Assembly: GCF_003846445.2 (NCBI RefSeq)
Contig: NZ_CP030139.2
Coordinates: forward strand, 1,839,223-1,903,222
DNA length: 64,000 nucleotides
Direction of reading: 5' to 3'
Origin: Synechococcus elongatus PCC 11801
GTDB lineage: Bacteria > Cyanobacteriota > Cyanobacteriia > Synechococcales > Synechococcaceae
Part shown: piece after piece, positions 46,638-55,668 of the stretch
Layout: each line of letters starts with the position of its first letter
Position numbering within the stretch: position 1 is the stretch's first letter
Made by a program: the position numbers and the translations under genes
Notes under the pieces: generated by a model
What the model was told of the DNA's origin: nothing
Database searches by the model: none
Seen by the model: the letters and a program-made list of their open reading frames with translations, nothing else

Positions 46638-47591
46638 TTATTCTGCCGGTTCCTCGGGTTGATTCCGCTGGGCTGGGGCGGTCAGGCGCAGGAAGATGTC
46701 TTCCAAACTTGGGCGATCGCGACGCAGTTCCCAGAGCTGAAAGCCTTGCTGCTGGAGGGTTTGTGCCAAACTAGCGCCCAATTCTTGGTCGGGCTGGCTC
46801 GCAAGACTGAGGACCCAGCGATCGCCGATCTGCGCTTGAACCTGTACGGACTGCACCCCCGCTAGGTGTTGCAAAACTGCCAGAGGATCGCGATCGCTAC
46901 TGACTTCGAGGCGATAGTGCCAGCCGCCCGGATCGAGCAAATCTTGGGTTGCCATGGTAGTCACCAGTCGCCCCTGATCGAGGATGACAACGCGATCGCT
47001 GACTTGGCTGACCTCGGACAGGATGTGGCTAGAGAAAATCACGGTTTTTTCGCCGGCCAAGCTGCGAATCAGCGATCGCACCTCTTGCAACTGGCGGGGA
47101 TCGAGGCCAACCGTAGGCTCATCCAGCAAAATCACTGGCGGATCATGGACGATCGCCTGAGCCAATCCAACCCGTTGCCGGTAGCCCTTGGAGAGCTTGC
47201 GAATCGGCGTTCGGGCGCGATCGCTCAGGCCGCAGCGCTGAAGCGTCGTTATCAACCGCTGGGGTCGATCGCCAGCCACTACACCCTTGAGTCTTGCCAC
47301 AAAGCTGAGGTAAGCCTGCACCGTCATCTCGGGGTAGAGCGGCGGAATTTCTGGCAGGTAGCCAATCTGTTTCCGCACAGCCTGAGCCTGCTGATGCACA
47401 TCCCAGCCAGCAATGCGTGCAGTGCCTCGGCTGGCGGGTTGTGCTGCCGCCAAAATGCGCAGGGTAGTCGTCTTGCCCGCGCCATTTGGTCCTAAAAAAC
47501 CAAGGATTTCACCCGCTTCGACCCGAAAAGTAAGGTCTTGGATAGCAGTGCGGGCACCATACTGCTGAGTCAGTTGTTCGACTTCAATCAT
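46638..47591 (-). CDS. ABC transporter ATP-binding protein (GldA/CcmA-like)
   Basis: 317 residues from ATG 47591 (MIEVEQLTQQYGARTA); the open frame further upstream is not conserved. Walker A is GPNGAGKTTT, the signature is LSKGYRQRVGLAQAI, Walker B is VILLDEPTVGLDP, and the H-loop is FSSHILSEV. A C-terminal regulatory extension of about 90 residues follows, as in DrrA/GldA-like proteins. It is the first gene of the three-gene ABC operon and drives the permease that follows. Confidence 0.92.
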   Translation of the reverse strand: MIEVEQLTQQYGARTAIQDLTFRVEAGEILGFLGPNGAGKTTTLRILAAAQPASRGTARIAGWDVHQQAQAVRKQIGYLPEIPPLYPEMTVQAYLSFVARLKGVVAGDRPQRLITTLQRCGLSDRARTPIRKLSKGYRQRVGLAQAIVHDPPVILLDEPTVGLDPRQLQEVRSLIRSLAGEKTVIFSSHILSEVSQVSDRVVILDQGRLVTTMATQDLLDPGGWHYRLEVSSDRDPLAVLQHLAGVQSVQVQAQIGDRWVLSLASQPDQELGASLAQTLQQQGFQLWELRRDRPSLEDIFLRLTAPAQRNQPEEPAE

Positions 47592-47725
47592 GCCTAGGAT
47601 GCTGGGGATCGGTCTGCCAGTCAGCACTGAGCCCCTGACGCTGGCCAGTGTAGCGCTGTGAAGTCCCCTCTCAGGCAGCTGAACACGCACCGATCGCCGC
47701 CAATTGCTGGCGGGGGCAGGTTGAC

Positions 47726-48019
47726 ATGTCTCAGGAACAAGAATGCCGCTTCGTGGAACGGGTACTCAATGCCCGCCTGCGACAAGTGGGACAGCAGATC
47801 AGCAGGGCAGAAGTCGAGCAGATCCTGCATCGTGGTGAGGTGCAGCGGCTCGTTCAGATGGGCTACCAGTTTTGCGATCGCCTGCAACAATTTGCCAGCA
47901 GTCAGCAGCGATCGCCCCTTGATTGCCTCGGGGAAGTCGCGCTCTCTTGCGGGATGCCCGCCGATTTAGGCATTGCTGCTTACGAGACTTTGATTGCTCA
48001 GCATCGCCAGATTCTCTAA
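47726..48019 (+). CDS. hypothetical conserved protein
   Basis: 97 residues from ATG 47726 (MSQEQECRFVERVLNARL). All-helical in appearance, with ISRAEVEQILHRGEVQRLVQMGYQF and FASSQQRSPLDCLGEVALSCGMPADLG. No membrane segment or known motif. GGGGGCAGG precedes the start as a ribosome binding site. It converges with the flavoprotein gene, the stops being 2 bp apart. Function unknown. Confidence 0.65.
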   Translation: MSQEQECRFVERVLNARLRQVGQQISRAEVEQILHRGEVQRLVQMGYQFCDRLQQFASSQQRSPLDCLGEVALSCGMPADLGIAAYETLIAQHRQIL

Positions 48020-48021
48020 CC

Positions 48022-48582
48022 CTAGGGATTGATGCGCTGCCGCTGCCAGTCTGTCTCAGTGAGCCAATAGGACCAGCGCTCTTGAGGGTCAGGCGCTAGC
48101 TGCAGATGATCGACGGCGATCGGGCTGATCACCAGCAACACAAAGTTTTCAGGGGGGTGATCCTGGTTGTCAACTGTAGATGCGATCGTTGGCTCTTCCC
48201 AGACTGCTCCGGGTTGCGGCCAATAGAGCTGTTGTCGGGCGGCTGGACTAAGGCGCTGCCAAAGCTGTTGCCTCGCATCTTGCAAGTCGCTGAGATCTGC
48301 TGCGGTCACAGTGGCGATCGCGCCCTGAATCCGGAATTGCTCGCGGGTCTTGGCGAAGTACCAGCAGATTTCGCAACCTGCTGTTAATTGCGTCAGCTTC
48401 GCCGATCGTGCATCGGTGAACATCTGCAAGCGATTAGGCTCCAGAAAGCCTCGAAAGACCACGGTGCGATTGGCGGCTTTGCCGTCGGTCGTTACGGTGG
48501 CTAGCTGAAAGTAGCGACTTTGGGGCTGAGCCCGATTGCGGTGCAGGGCCCGCGCTAAGGGCGATCGCCAAGGAGCCAGCAT
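48022..48582 (-). CDS. FMN-dependent PPOX-type flavoprotein (Npun_F5749-like)
   Basis: 186 residues of the pyridoxamine-phosphate-oxidase-like split-barrel fold. FMN-binding elements are visible: SRYFQLATVTTDGKAANRTVVFRGF and LQMFTDARSAKLTQL, then CEICWYFAKTREQFRIQG. The end, RWSYWLTETDWQRQRINP, resembles the C-terminus of PdxH-like proteins. It belongs to the cyanobacterial Npun_F5749-type family, distinct from true PdxH, so B6 activity is unproven. It starts one base after the stop codon of the DegT gene and is co-transcribed with it. Confidence 0.82.
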   Translation of the reverse strand: MLAPWRSPLARALHRNRAQPQSRYFQLATVTTDGKAANRTVVFRGFLEPNRLQMFTDARSAKLTQLTAGCEICWYFAKTREQFRIQGAIATVTAADLSDLQDARQQLWQRLSPAARQQLYWPQPGAVWEEPTIASTVDNQDHPPENFVLLVISPIAVDHLQLAPDPQERWSYWLTETDWQRQRINP

Positions 48583-48583
48583 G

Positions 48584-49780
48584 CTACTGACTGACAGCGA
48601 TCGCGAGATCCTTCAGAGCCGTGATGACCTGCGCCTGATCGTCTTCAGTCAGTTCAGGGAACATCGGCAGCGACAGGACTTCTTGGGCGGCCCGCTCGGC
48701 TTCAGGGAAGTCACCAGCCTTGTAGCCCAACTGGCTGTAGGCCTGCTGCAGATGCACGGGCACGGGGTAGTAAATCATTGAGCCAACGCCTTGGGCTTGC
48801 AGTTGTTGCTGCAGCCAGTCGCGGCACAGTCCCTGGCGATCGCAGGGATTGCTGACACAGCGGCGGCGATCGCCACAGGACCGCACCCGCACCGTGTATT
48901 GGTGCCAAACATGATCAGCATCAGGATGAACGCTGGGGGCGACCAGACCGGGAATCGCGGCGATCGCCTCGCTATAGCGATGTGCGATCGCTTGGCGCTG
49001 TTGATTCCATTCGTCTAAGTAGCGCAGCTTAATCGAGAGAATCACCGCCTGCAGCGCATCCAAGCGGCTATTCAGGCCAATTTCATCGTGGTAGTAGCGC
49101 ACTCGCATGCCGTGTTGCCGCAGCGATCGCAGGCGCTCGGCCACTTCCGGGTTGTTGGTTGTTACGAGACCACCGTCACCACAGGCACCCAAATTTTTGG
49201 TCGGATAGAAGCTAAAGCAGCCACAGTCACCAAAGCTGCCGACCGGCTGACCCTGCCACGTCGCTCCTGTTGCTTGAGCACAGTCTTCGATCACCCGCAG
49301 ATTGTGGGCTTGGGCGATCGCCATGATTTCCGACATCTCGGCCGGATGCCCAAACAGATGCACAGGAATGATTGCCTTCGTGCGCGGAGTAATTGCTGCT
49401 TCAAGCTGGCGACAGTCGAGGTTGAAAAACTCCGGCTCAATATCAACGAGGATAGGTGTTGCCCCGACCAAACTGATTGCTTCGGCTGAGGCAAAAAAGG
49501 TAAAGGGTGAGGTGATCACCTCATCGCCTGGGCCAATGTCCAGTGCCCTCAGCGCGAGATGAAGAGCGTCTGTGCCCGAGTTGCAGCTCACCGCTTCTGT
49601 CACGCCCATGGCAGCCGCAAAGGCCGTTTCAAAAGCCGCGACGGTTTGGCCGCCAATGTAGCCCCCCGAAGCCAAGACTGCTGCCGTTGCAGCTTCTAAT
49701 TCAGCACCGATACGGCGGTACTGCTCGGTCAAATTGAAGGCGGGGATAGACTTCACCGGTAACTCTGGAGAAGAGCACAT
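48584..49780 (-). CDS. DegT/DnrJ/EryC1/StrS aminotransferase
   Basis: 398 residues. PLP enzyme of the sugar-aminotransferase family that would install an amino group on a nucleotide-linked keto sugar for surface polysaccharide. Landmarks are SCNSGTDALHLALRAL (residues 65-80), ITSPFTFFASAEAI, VIEDCAQATGA, and the PLP Lys195 in SFYPTKNLGACGDGG. Residues about 300-321 hold an unusual insertion with four cysteines (C302, C308, C313, C319) between the usual YTVRV strand and the GVGSMIYYPVPVH segment. No other sugar-nucleotide genes are adjacent; the flavoprotein gene follows by one base. Confidence 0.9.
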   Translation of the reverse strand: MCSSPELPVKSIPAFNLTEQYRRIGAELEAATAAVLASGGYIGGQTVAAFETAFAAAMGVTEAVSCNSGTDALHLALRALDIGPGDEVITSPFTFFASAEAISLVGATPILVDIEPEFFNLDCRQLEAAITPRTKAIIPVHLFGHPAEMSEIMAIAQAHNLRVIEDCAQATGATWQGQPVGSFGDCGCFSFYPTKNLGACGDGGLVTTNNPEVAERLRSLRQHGMRVRYYHDEIGLNSRLDALQAVILSIKLRYLDEWNQQRQAIAHRYSEAIAAIPGLVAPSVHPDADHVWHQYTVRVRSCGDRRRCVSNPCDRQGLCRDWLQQQLQAQGVGSMIYYPVPVHLQQAYSQLGYKAGDFPEAERAAQEVLSLPMFPELTEDDQAQVITALKDLAIAVSQ

Positions 49781-49959
49781 TGCTTTCCATTGACCTACGC
49801 CTTGCCGCTGAGATCAAGGCTTGGCGAGAATCACAGCTTGGCAAAGATGGGCATCTGTGTCGCCAGACCAGACAGGAGCAGGCTTAGGCAAGTGGATTGA
49901 TCGACTGAAGACGGTAGCGATCGCCTTGAGTTCCAACCCACTAGGATGCGAGAAATAGC

Positions 49960-50568
49960 CTAAAAGCGTGCGTGGCGGCGCGGGGGTAGCGGCAAATTCA
50001 GTTGTTGATGGAAGTCCTCTTGGACGCGGTGAGTCAAACGGCGGGAGGTCTGGCGCACAATTTGCCGCAGCAGATGGTCGCCGGTACTGTGCACGAGCTT
50101 CTGGGGCAGCATGTGAATGAATCGCGGCAGGCGAATCCCCACGGTCAGCAGCAGATCCCAAGCAACGGCTGTGGCCTCTGTCACAGGTGCATCAGTCTCG
50201 TGGGTGAGTTGCTCCAGGCTCAGCGACGCTTGAAAGTCGACTTGGTAGCCCTGAGGTTCATAGCCGGGCACTGGTACTGTGCAAATCCGGTAAACGCCTT
50301 GATCCGCAGGCAGTAGCTCTAGACCGATCTGCGGTTCCACCTCGAAACCGAGGGAGCCATAGCGTCCCAACACGATCGCATAGGCATCCTTGCCGATCGA
50401 CGTGGTCGTCATCGGTTCCGCACAGCGCCGAAACCACTCCTCATGGCGATCGAGATAGTGAGCGACCACCTCTGCAGGGGCATACATCTCCATCTCGTCC
50501 TGAAAGCGACTGCTGAAACAAATCAGTTCAGGATCGGTACTAAAGGCAGGAGTGGGGTCAAGAGTCAC
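49960..50568 (-). CDS. DUF1997 protein
   Basis: 202 residues from GTG 50568 (TTG 50592 is also possible; there is no ATG near the N-terminus). It matches the cyanobacterial and plant DUF1997 family: LICFSSRFQDEMEMYAPAEVVAHYLDRHEEWFRRCAEPM, then GRYGSLGFEVEPQIGLELLP and a basic tail (LPLPPRRHARF). The fold is likely SRPBCC/START-like, suggesting lipid or pigment binding, but the function is unknown. It is flanked by ispH upstream on the same strand, 84 bp away. Confidence 0.72.
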   Translation of the reverse strand: MTLDPTPAFSTDPELICFSSRFQDEMEMYAPAEVVAHYLDRHEEWFRRCAEPMTTTSIGKDAYAIVLGRYGSLGFEVEPQIGLELLPADQGVYRICTVPVPGYEPQGYQVDFQASLSLEQLTHETDAPVTEATAVAWDLLLTVGIRLPRFIHMLPQKLVHSTGDHLLRQIVRQTSRRLTHRVQEDFHQQLNLPLPPRRHARF

Positions 50569-50652
50569 GATTGCGCAGCGACACAGCGGCAAGACAAAGA
50601 CAGGGACTGTCTCTCACTCTAGGCAAGAGGCAGCACGAGGGGAAGCGAATGC

Positions 50653-51849
50653 CTAGGGTCGCGGCAGATCAAATAGCCGCTCAATCACGTCTTCAACTAC
50701 TCTGTCGGGAGTGGAAGCACCGGAGGTGATGCCAATCGTTAGGGGACCGGCGGGCAACCAAGGCTCCAGAACGGTGAGGTCCGCTCCCAAGGGCTTGTGT
50801 TCAATCCGGTTGCCGGGGCCAATCCGTTCCGCTGCATCGATGTGATAGGAGGAGATGTTGCGATCGATCGCAATTTCTTGCAGGTGGGTGGTGTTGGAGG
50901 AGTTGAAGCCACCGATCACCACAATCAAGTCCAAAGGCTCCTCGACCAGTTGGAACATGGCATCTTGGCGCTCTTGGGTGGCGTCGCAGATCGTGTTGAA
51001 GGCCAAGAAGTGATCGTTGAGTTTTTGGGGGCCGTACTTCTTCAGCAGCGTCCGCTCAAACAGCTTGCCGATCGCCTCGGTTTCACTTTTCAGCATCGTC
51101 GTTTGGTTGGCGATGCCGACCCGCTCTAGGTCGCGATCGGGGTCGAAGCCTGCTGAGCAAGCTTTGCCAAAGCGCGCCATAAATTCATCGCGATCGCCGC
51201 CATTCAGGATGTAGTCGCAGACGTACTGTGCCTGCTCAAGATTGAGGACGACCAAATAGGTTTCTGCGAAAGAACTCGTGGCGATCGTCTCTTCGTGGTT
51301 GTACTTGCCGTGAATGATCGAGGTGTGAGCACCGCGCTTATGTTTCTCCACGGTGTTCCAAACCTTGGAAACCCAAGGGCAGGTGGTATCGACGATATGG
51401 CAGCCCTTTTCATCGAGTAGCTGCATTTCCTGCACGCTGGCGCCGAAGGCCGGCAGAATCACCACATCGCCACTACCGACCACGGCAAAGTCCTTGTCCC
51501 CTTGCTCGCAGGGGATAAACTCGACGCCCATCTGGCGTAGGTGCTGGTTGACCGAGGGGTTATGAATGATTTCGTTAGTGATCCAGATCCGTTCTTGGGG
51601 AAAGTGCTGACGCGTCTCGTAGGCGATCGCGACGGCTCGTTCGACCCCCCAGCAAAAGCCAAAGGCTTCTGCAAGGCGAATGGTCATGTCTCCGCGCTGC
51701 AGCCGGTAGTCATTTTGGCGCAGAGCTTGGATCAAATCGCTTTGATAAGCCGACTCTAGGGCCCCTGAGACATCAGTGGTTTTGCCAAAGCCTTTGCGGT
51801 TGTAGCGCTCGGACTGATGCAAGGCCCGCTTAAAAGCTTTTGTGTCCAT
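50653..51849 (-). CDS. ispH: 4-hydroxy-3-methylbut-2-enyl diphosphate reductase
   Basis: 398 residues, the long cyanobacterial/plant form. Final enzyme of the MEP pathway, giving IPP and DMAPP, the precursors of carotenoids, phytol and quinones. The three Fe-S ligands are Cys66 in [11 protein letters not shown], Cys157 in [13 protein letters not shown] and Cys288 in [12 protein letters not shown]. Other landmarks are [27 protein letters not shown] and [12 protein letters not shown]. The N-terminal extension (about 50 residues with a Lys/Arg-rich start) is normal for this group. It is transcribed as a single gene, with 118 bp to the upstream gene. Confidence 0.96.
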   Translation of the reverse strand: MDTKAFKRALHQSERYNRKGFGKTTDVSGALESAYQSDLIQALRQNDYRLQRGDMTIRLAEAFGFCWGVERAVAIAYETRQHFPQERIWITNEIIHNPSVNQHLRQMGVEFIPCEQGDKDFAVVGSGDVVILPAFGASVQEMQLLDEKGCHIVDTTCPWVSKVWNTVEKHKRGAHTSIIHGKYNHEETIATSSFAETYLVVLNLEQAQYVCDYILNGGDRDEFMARFGKACSAGFDPDRDLERVGIANQTTMLKSETEAIGKLFERTLLKKYGPQKLNDHFLAFNTICDATQERQDAMFQLVEEPLDLIVVIGGFNSSNTTHLQEIAIDRNISSYHIDAAERIGPGNRIEHKPLGADLTVLEPWLPAGPLTIGITSGASTPDRVVEDVIERLFDLPRP

Positions 51850-51967
51850 TGAAGAGGTTGCAGAGACGCCTTTTCAGATTAGCGGCTCCGTTGAACCGGC
51901 CGCAGGTTTTCTGGGCTGCGATCGCCAATCGCAACCATTGGGGACAAAGGCTGCGAACTAGCTAGCA

Positions 51968-52618
51968 CTATCGACTGTGCCGTGATCTCGCAGTCACTCG
52001 ATGACTGAGCGTCTGCGGGTATGATTGCCCGCTTTTGCGACAGGGCCGTGAAGCGGCCGCCAAATAGTTGAGCGTTTCGGACTGCACCAAACGGTGCTGC
52101 AGTAGCCAATCTGCCAGCGATCGTGCTGGCATCCGACGAAGCTGCTGAATGGCAGTTTGCAGGTTTGCCACAGAAACAATGCCGGCAATGAATAGCCGCT
52201 CAGCAAGTATCCAGTCACTAGAACTGAGATGCTCAACGGCTTGCTGCAATGTCAGCGCTTGATCAGGAGATGCCATTTGGCGTAGCCCCCGCCACAGTAG
52301 CTGATCGCCATTCACCGCCTTGGGGGATGCGGAACCGTCAGGAAGTGAAGCAGGTGTCAGGGGATCTGCGATCAGTTCTGCATCGATGATCGCTTCAACT
52401 TGAAACCAGTACTGAAACAGCGGATCTTGGGTGCAGATGGTCTTGAGATCATGGCTGCAGGCTCTCAGGTATGGAAAAATGAGCTGCAACAAAGTCTTGA
52501 GAGTTTGGCGTGCCTGAGTAGGCCCTGCAAGCTCCAGTGATGCGGCGGTTGTGAGTGTTGCTTCGGTGTAGATCAAGGCTGGCTCATTGCTCAAGCTCCG
52601 TAGGTAGACCTGCAGCAT
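51968..52618 (-). CDS. hypothetical protein
   Basis: 216 residues from ATG 52618 (MLQVYLRSLSNEPALIYTEA); GTG 52624 is also in frame. Mostly helical and soluble, with AGPTQARQTLKTLLQLIFPYLRACSHDLKT-like helices in the N-terminal half and RLFIAGIVSVANLQTAIQQL in the C-terminal half. The last 25 residues are Arg/Ser-rich and look less constrained. No family is recognised. It is divergent from the aminopeptidase gene and upstream of ispH on the same strand. Confidence 0.55.
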   Translation of the reverse strand: MLQVYLRSLSNEPALIYTEATLTTAASLELAGPTQARQTLKTLLQLIFPYLRACSHDLKTICTQDPLFQYWFQVEAIIDAELIADPLTPASLPDGSASPKAVNGDQLLWRGLRQMASPDQALTLQQAVEHLSSSDWILAERLFIAGIVSVANLQTAIQQLRRMPARSLADWLLQHRLVQSETLNYLAAASRPCRKSGQSYPQTLSHRVTARSRHSR

Positions 52619-52827
52619 GGTCACTATTCCTTCTTAAAATGAGCCGTGGGCTAACACCTCAGTTACGCTTGCCTCGGTGATTTGGATGCATCTTCTGATA
52701 GATGCCAACCACCCATCAGCGATTGCGTCCTCATTTCGGCGACCCTCCTCCGGATTCAGCAGACCCCACGGCTCAAAATCAGCTCTGATATGCTGGCGTC
52801 AACTCTTGCTGCACAACGCTCAGTCCT

Positions 52828-54147
52828 GTGGTTATTGCCCTCTCCGAATTCGTCCAACGCCGCGAACAGCTCCTCAGCAAACTGGGGTCGGGAGTCGCGG
52901 TGTTTCGCAGTGCCCCCCACGCTGTGATGCACAACGATGTGGAGTATCGGTACCGCCAAGACAGCGACTTCTACTACCTAACGGGCTTGGATGAACCGGA
53001 GTCGGTGGCGGTATTGGCACCCAACCACGAGCACAAATTTGTGTTGTTTGTGCGCCCACGTGATCCAGCTCAAGAAACCTGGGTGGGCTACCGACTGGGC
53101 GTCGAAGGCGCCAAGGAAAAGCTGGGGGCAGATGCAGTGTACTCGATCGCCGATCTGGATCAGGAACTGCCGAAGCTGCTCGAAACAGGCGATCGCCTCT
53201 ACTACCATCTCGGTCTCGATCGCGCTTTTAACGAACGAATGCTGCAGTTCTATCAGCAGCAATTAGCGCTCTATCCGCGGCGGGGCTTTGGGCCGACCGC
53301 AATCGCTGATCCAGGCCCGTTGCTCCACAGTCTGCGCCAGGTCAAAAGTCCGGCGGAAATTGAGCAGTTGCGTAAAGCAATTGCGATCGCAGTAGAAGCC
53401 CACGATCGCGCTCGGGCGATCGCGGCTCCGGGTGTCTGGGAATACGAAGTGGAAGCAGCGATCGAAGGCTGTTTTCGGCAGCGTGGTGCTCAAGGGGTGG
53501 CCTATCCCTCGATTGTGGCGACGGGTGCGAATGCTTGCATCCTCCACTACATCGACAACAACCAACAGCTGCAAGATGGCGATTTACTGCTGATCGACGC
53601 GGGCTGCAGCACCGATTACTACAACTCCGATTTGACCCGGACCTTCCCCGTCAACGGCCGTTTTAGCGATGAGCAGCGGGCGCTCTACGCGATCGTGCTG
53701 GAAGCCCAGAAACGGGCGATCGCGGCAGTCCAAGCTGGTGCCCCCTACGGCAACTTCCACGAGGCTGCTGTCCGCACCTTGATCGATGGACTATTGGACT
53801 TGGGCCTTCTCCAAGGCGAACCGGCTGAACTGTACGAAACGGGTGCCTATCGACCCTTCTACATGCACCGCACTGGTCACTGGCTGGGCATGGATGTCCA
53901 CGATGTCGGCACTTATCAGTACCGAGACAGTTGGACAACGCTGGCTCCGGGGCATGTCGTCACGGTGGAACCCGGGCTCTACATCTCGCCCACGATTACG
54001 GTGGCTGATGGTCAACCCGAGGTGCCAGAACGCTGGCGTGGCATTGGCATCCGCATTGAGGATGATGTTTTGGTTCAGGCAGATGGCCCCGAAGTGCTGA
54101 GCGCCGCTTTGGTTAAGGAAATCGCTGACTTGGAGCGTTCATCATGA
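52828..54147 (+). CDS. pepP: Xaa-Pro aminopeptidase (M24B)
   Basis: 439 residues from GTG 52828. It removes N-terminal residues that precede proline. The AMP-N domain comes first (EFVQRREQLLSKLGSGVAVF, DSDFYYLTG), then the pita-bread domain with all five metal ligands: two Asp in LIDAGCSTDYYNSDLTRTFP, His in HRTGHWLGMDVHDVG, Glu in VEPGLYI and Glu in GIGIRIEDDV. The stop overlaps the start of the next gene by 4 bp (ATGA), linking peptide turnover to a periplasmic amino-acid-binding protein. Confidence 0.94.
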   Translation: MVIALSEFVQRREQLLSKLGSGVAVFRSAPHAVMHNDVEYRYRQDSDFYYLTGLDEPESVAVLAPNHEHKFVLFVRPRDPAQETWVGYRLGVEGAKEKLGADAVYSIADLDQELPKLLETGDRLYYHLGLDRAFNERMLQFYQQQLALYPRRGFGPTAIADPGPLLHSLRQVKSPAEIEQLRKAIAIAVEAHDRARAIAAPGVWEYEVEAAIEGCFRQRGAQGVAYPSIVATGANACILHYIDNNQQLQDGDLLLIDAGCSTDYYNSDLTRTFPVNGRFSDEQRALYAIVLEAQKRAIAAVQAGAPYGNFHEAAVRTLIDGLLDLGLLQGEPAELYETGAYRPFYMHRTGHWLGMDVHDVGTYQYRDSWTTLAPGHVVTVEPGLYISPTITVADGQPEVPERWRGIGIRIEDDVLVQADGPEVLSAALVKEIADLERSS

Positions 54148-54899
54148 GCCTTCGCCCTTTTGCCGCGGGACTCCTGACCTTGGGCCTAGGGCTGAGCTGG
54201 AGTCCCGCCGCCTTGGCGCAGACCCTGCGCGCCCTGACAACCGATAACTATCCGCCCTTTGAATTTCGCATCGAAGAGACGGCTGAACGACCGGGCGTCT
54301 ACGGATTTGATATCGAGTTGGCTGAGACGATCGCTCGTAACCTCGGTTTGCAGATCCAGTTTAAGATTGGCGGCTTTGAGCAGTTGCTGCCCCGATTGAT
54401 TACTGGACAAGGCGATCTGGCGATCGCGGCGATCTCGATCACGCCTGAGCGTGCCCAACAGGTTGATTTCTCTGAGCCTTACTTTGAAGCCCAAGACAGT
54501 CTAGTCAGCCTGCGATCGCTACCGACTGACCAAAGCCTCTCGGGTCTCAAGCTGGGCTATATCCAAGGCACTGTACAAGCCCAACAAGCCACGCAACTTA
54601 AAACTCGTTATTCCACTTTGCAACTTAAAAGTTACGCTGATGTCACAGCTTTGTTAAAAGCACTAACTGCTCGTGAAATTAACGTGGCATTAGTGGAATC
54701 TGTGGTTGCAAACATTTTTGCGCAGGATGATGCACAGCTGATTGTTCAAAAGCTCAAAGGGGCTAGTCTAGAACGCTATGCGATCGCTTTTCCCAAAGGT
54801 TCGCCCTATCGCGAGCAATTTAATCGTGAAATCCGTCGCTTACGTAACAGTGGCGAATTGACGTTGATGATAAGACGCTGGTTTGCTGCACAGCAATAA
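54144..54899 (+). CDS. extracellular solute-binding protein, family 3
   Basis: 251 residues with a signal peptide (FAAGLLTLGLGLSWSPAALA, cleavage near residue 26), so periplasmic. The fold is a type II periplasmic amino-acid-binding protein: LRALTTDNYPPFEF, GFDIELAETIARNLG, and GDLAIAAISITPERAQQVDFSEPY, ending in SGELTLMIRRWF. No permease or ATPase gene is beside it, so it either serves a transporter coded elsewhere or acts as a sensor. It is translationally coupled to pepP (ATGA). The 3' third is more AT-rich than the rest. Confidence 0.88.
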   Translation: MSLRPFAAGLLTLGLGLSWSPAALAQTLRALTTDNYPPFEFRIEETAERPGVYGFDIELAETIARNLGLQIQFKIGGFEQLLPRLITGQGDLAIAAISITPERAQQVDFSEPYFEAQDSLVSLRSLPTDQSLSGLKLGYIQGTVQAQQATQLKTRYSTLQLKSYADVTALLKALTAREINVALVESVVANIFAQDDAQLIVQKLKGASLERYAIAFPKGSPYREQFNREIRRLRNSGELTLMIRRWFAAQQ

Positions 54900-54975
54900 G
54901 TCTCTGCGGTTGCGGCTTTTCTAAAAATCGTTTTATTCTGCTTAGGTTGGAGAAAATTCCTTCTGAGACCCAGCA

Positions 54976-55668
54976 ATGGCCCCCACTGAATTTGAAGTTG
55001 AAGCAGCACAACGGGCCCTGCGTCTTGCCCATCTGTTGCAACAGCTTCGTGCCGCTGCTTATCAGCAAGCAACGGAGATAACGGGCCTCTCGATCGGTAG
55101 TCTTTCCAAACGAAAACTTTCCCAACTCCTGGGTGTCTCACCAACGCTAATCAATAAGTATGAGAACGCCGAAATTGATCCTTGGGACATTCGTTGGAGT
55201 TTAATTCGGCAAATTGCTCACCTCTGCGGCCTTTCTTTAGATGATTTTGATAAAGCGTTAGTAGGTGAAGAGTCGGCCAGTGATGCGACTCAGCCCGCTG
55301 AACTGCTCGAAGAATTGCAGCTGCAGCTGCAGCGGCTGGCGACGGCACTCGAACATCAGCCCATGACCGCCAAGCCAACGTTGGCTCCCAATCAACCCAT
55401 TCCCTGGTTTGGGCGCTATCTGCGAGCCTTGATTGCCGATGAGGTGGGCGAGTCTGGCAAGACGGAACAGGCGGTGCACCGTCTATTAGTTGCAGCCTTC
55501 CCTTCCTCCAATTCCGCGCTCACCGATCGCTTTCAGGCAGTGCTGCGAGGCGAGGCGGAACTGACGGCAGCGGAGATTGAGGAAATGGCGGCACCGATCG
55601 CTGCAGCCCTGTCTGTGGTAATTGCCACGCCAGTGACTGCCAGCCAACTGCACTCGCTCCTGCCCTAG
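54976..55668 (+). CDS. XRE-like helix-turn-helix protein
   Basis: 230 residues, no family recognised by name. Residues about 40-90 read as a Cro/CI-type HTH: LSKRKLSQLLGVSPTLINKYENAEIDPW, then LIRQIAHLCGLSLDDFDKAL. The middle has a coiled-coil-like Leu/Gln stretch (ELLEELQLQLQRLATALE), and the C-terminal 100 residues are helical and acidic, possibly for dimerisation or ligand binding. It is likely a transcription factor of unknown targets; the solute-binding gene lies 76 bp upstream. The stop shares CTAG with the convergent YjbQ gene. Confidence 0.6.
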   Translation: MAPTEFEVEAAQRALRLAHLLQQLRAAAYQQATEITGLSIGSLSKRKLSQLLGVSPTLINKYENAEIDPWDIRWSLIRQIAHLCGLSLDDFDKALVGEESASDATQPAELLEELQLQLQRLATALEHQPMTAKPTLAPNQPIPWFGRYLRALIADEVGESGKTEQAVHRLLVAAFPSSNSALTDRFQAVLRGEAELTAAEIEEMAAPIAAALSVVIATPVTASQLHSLLP

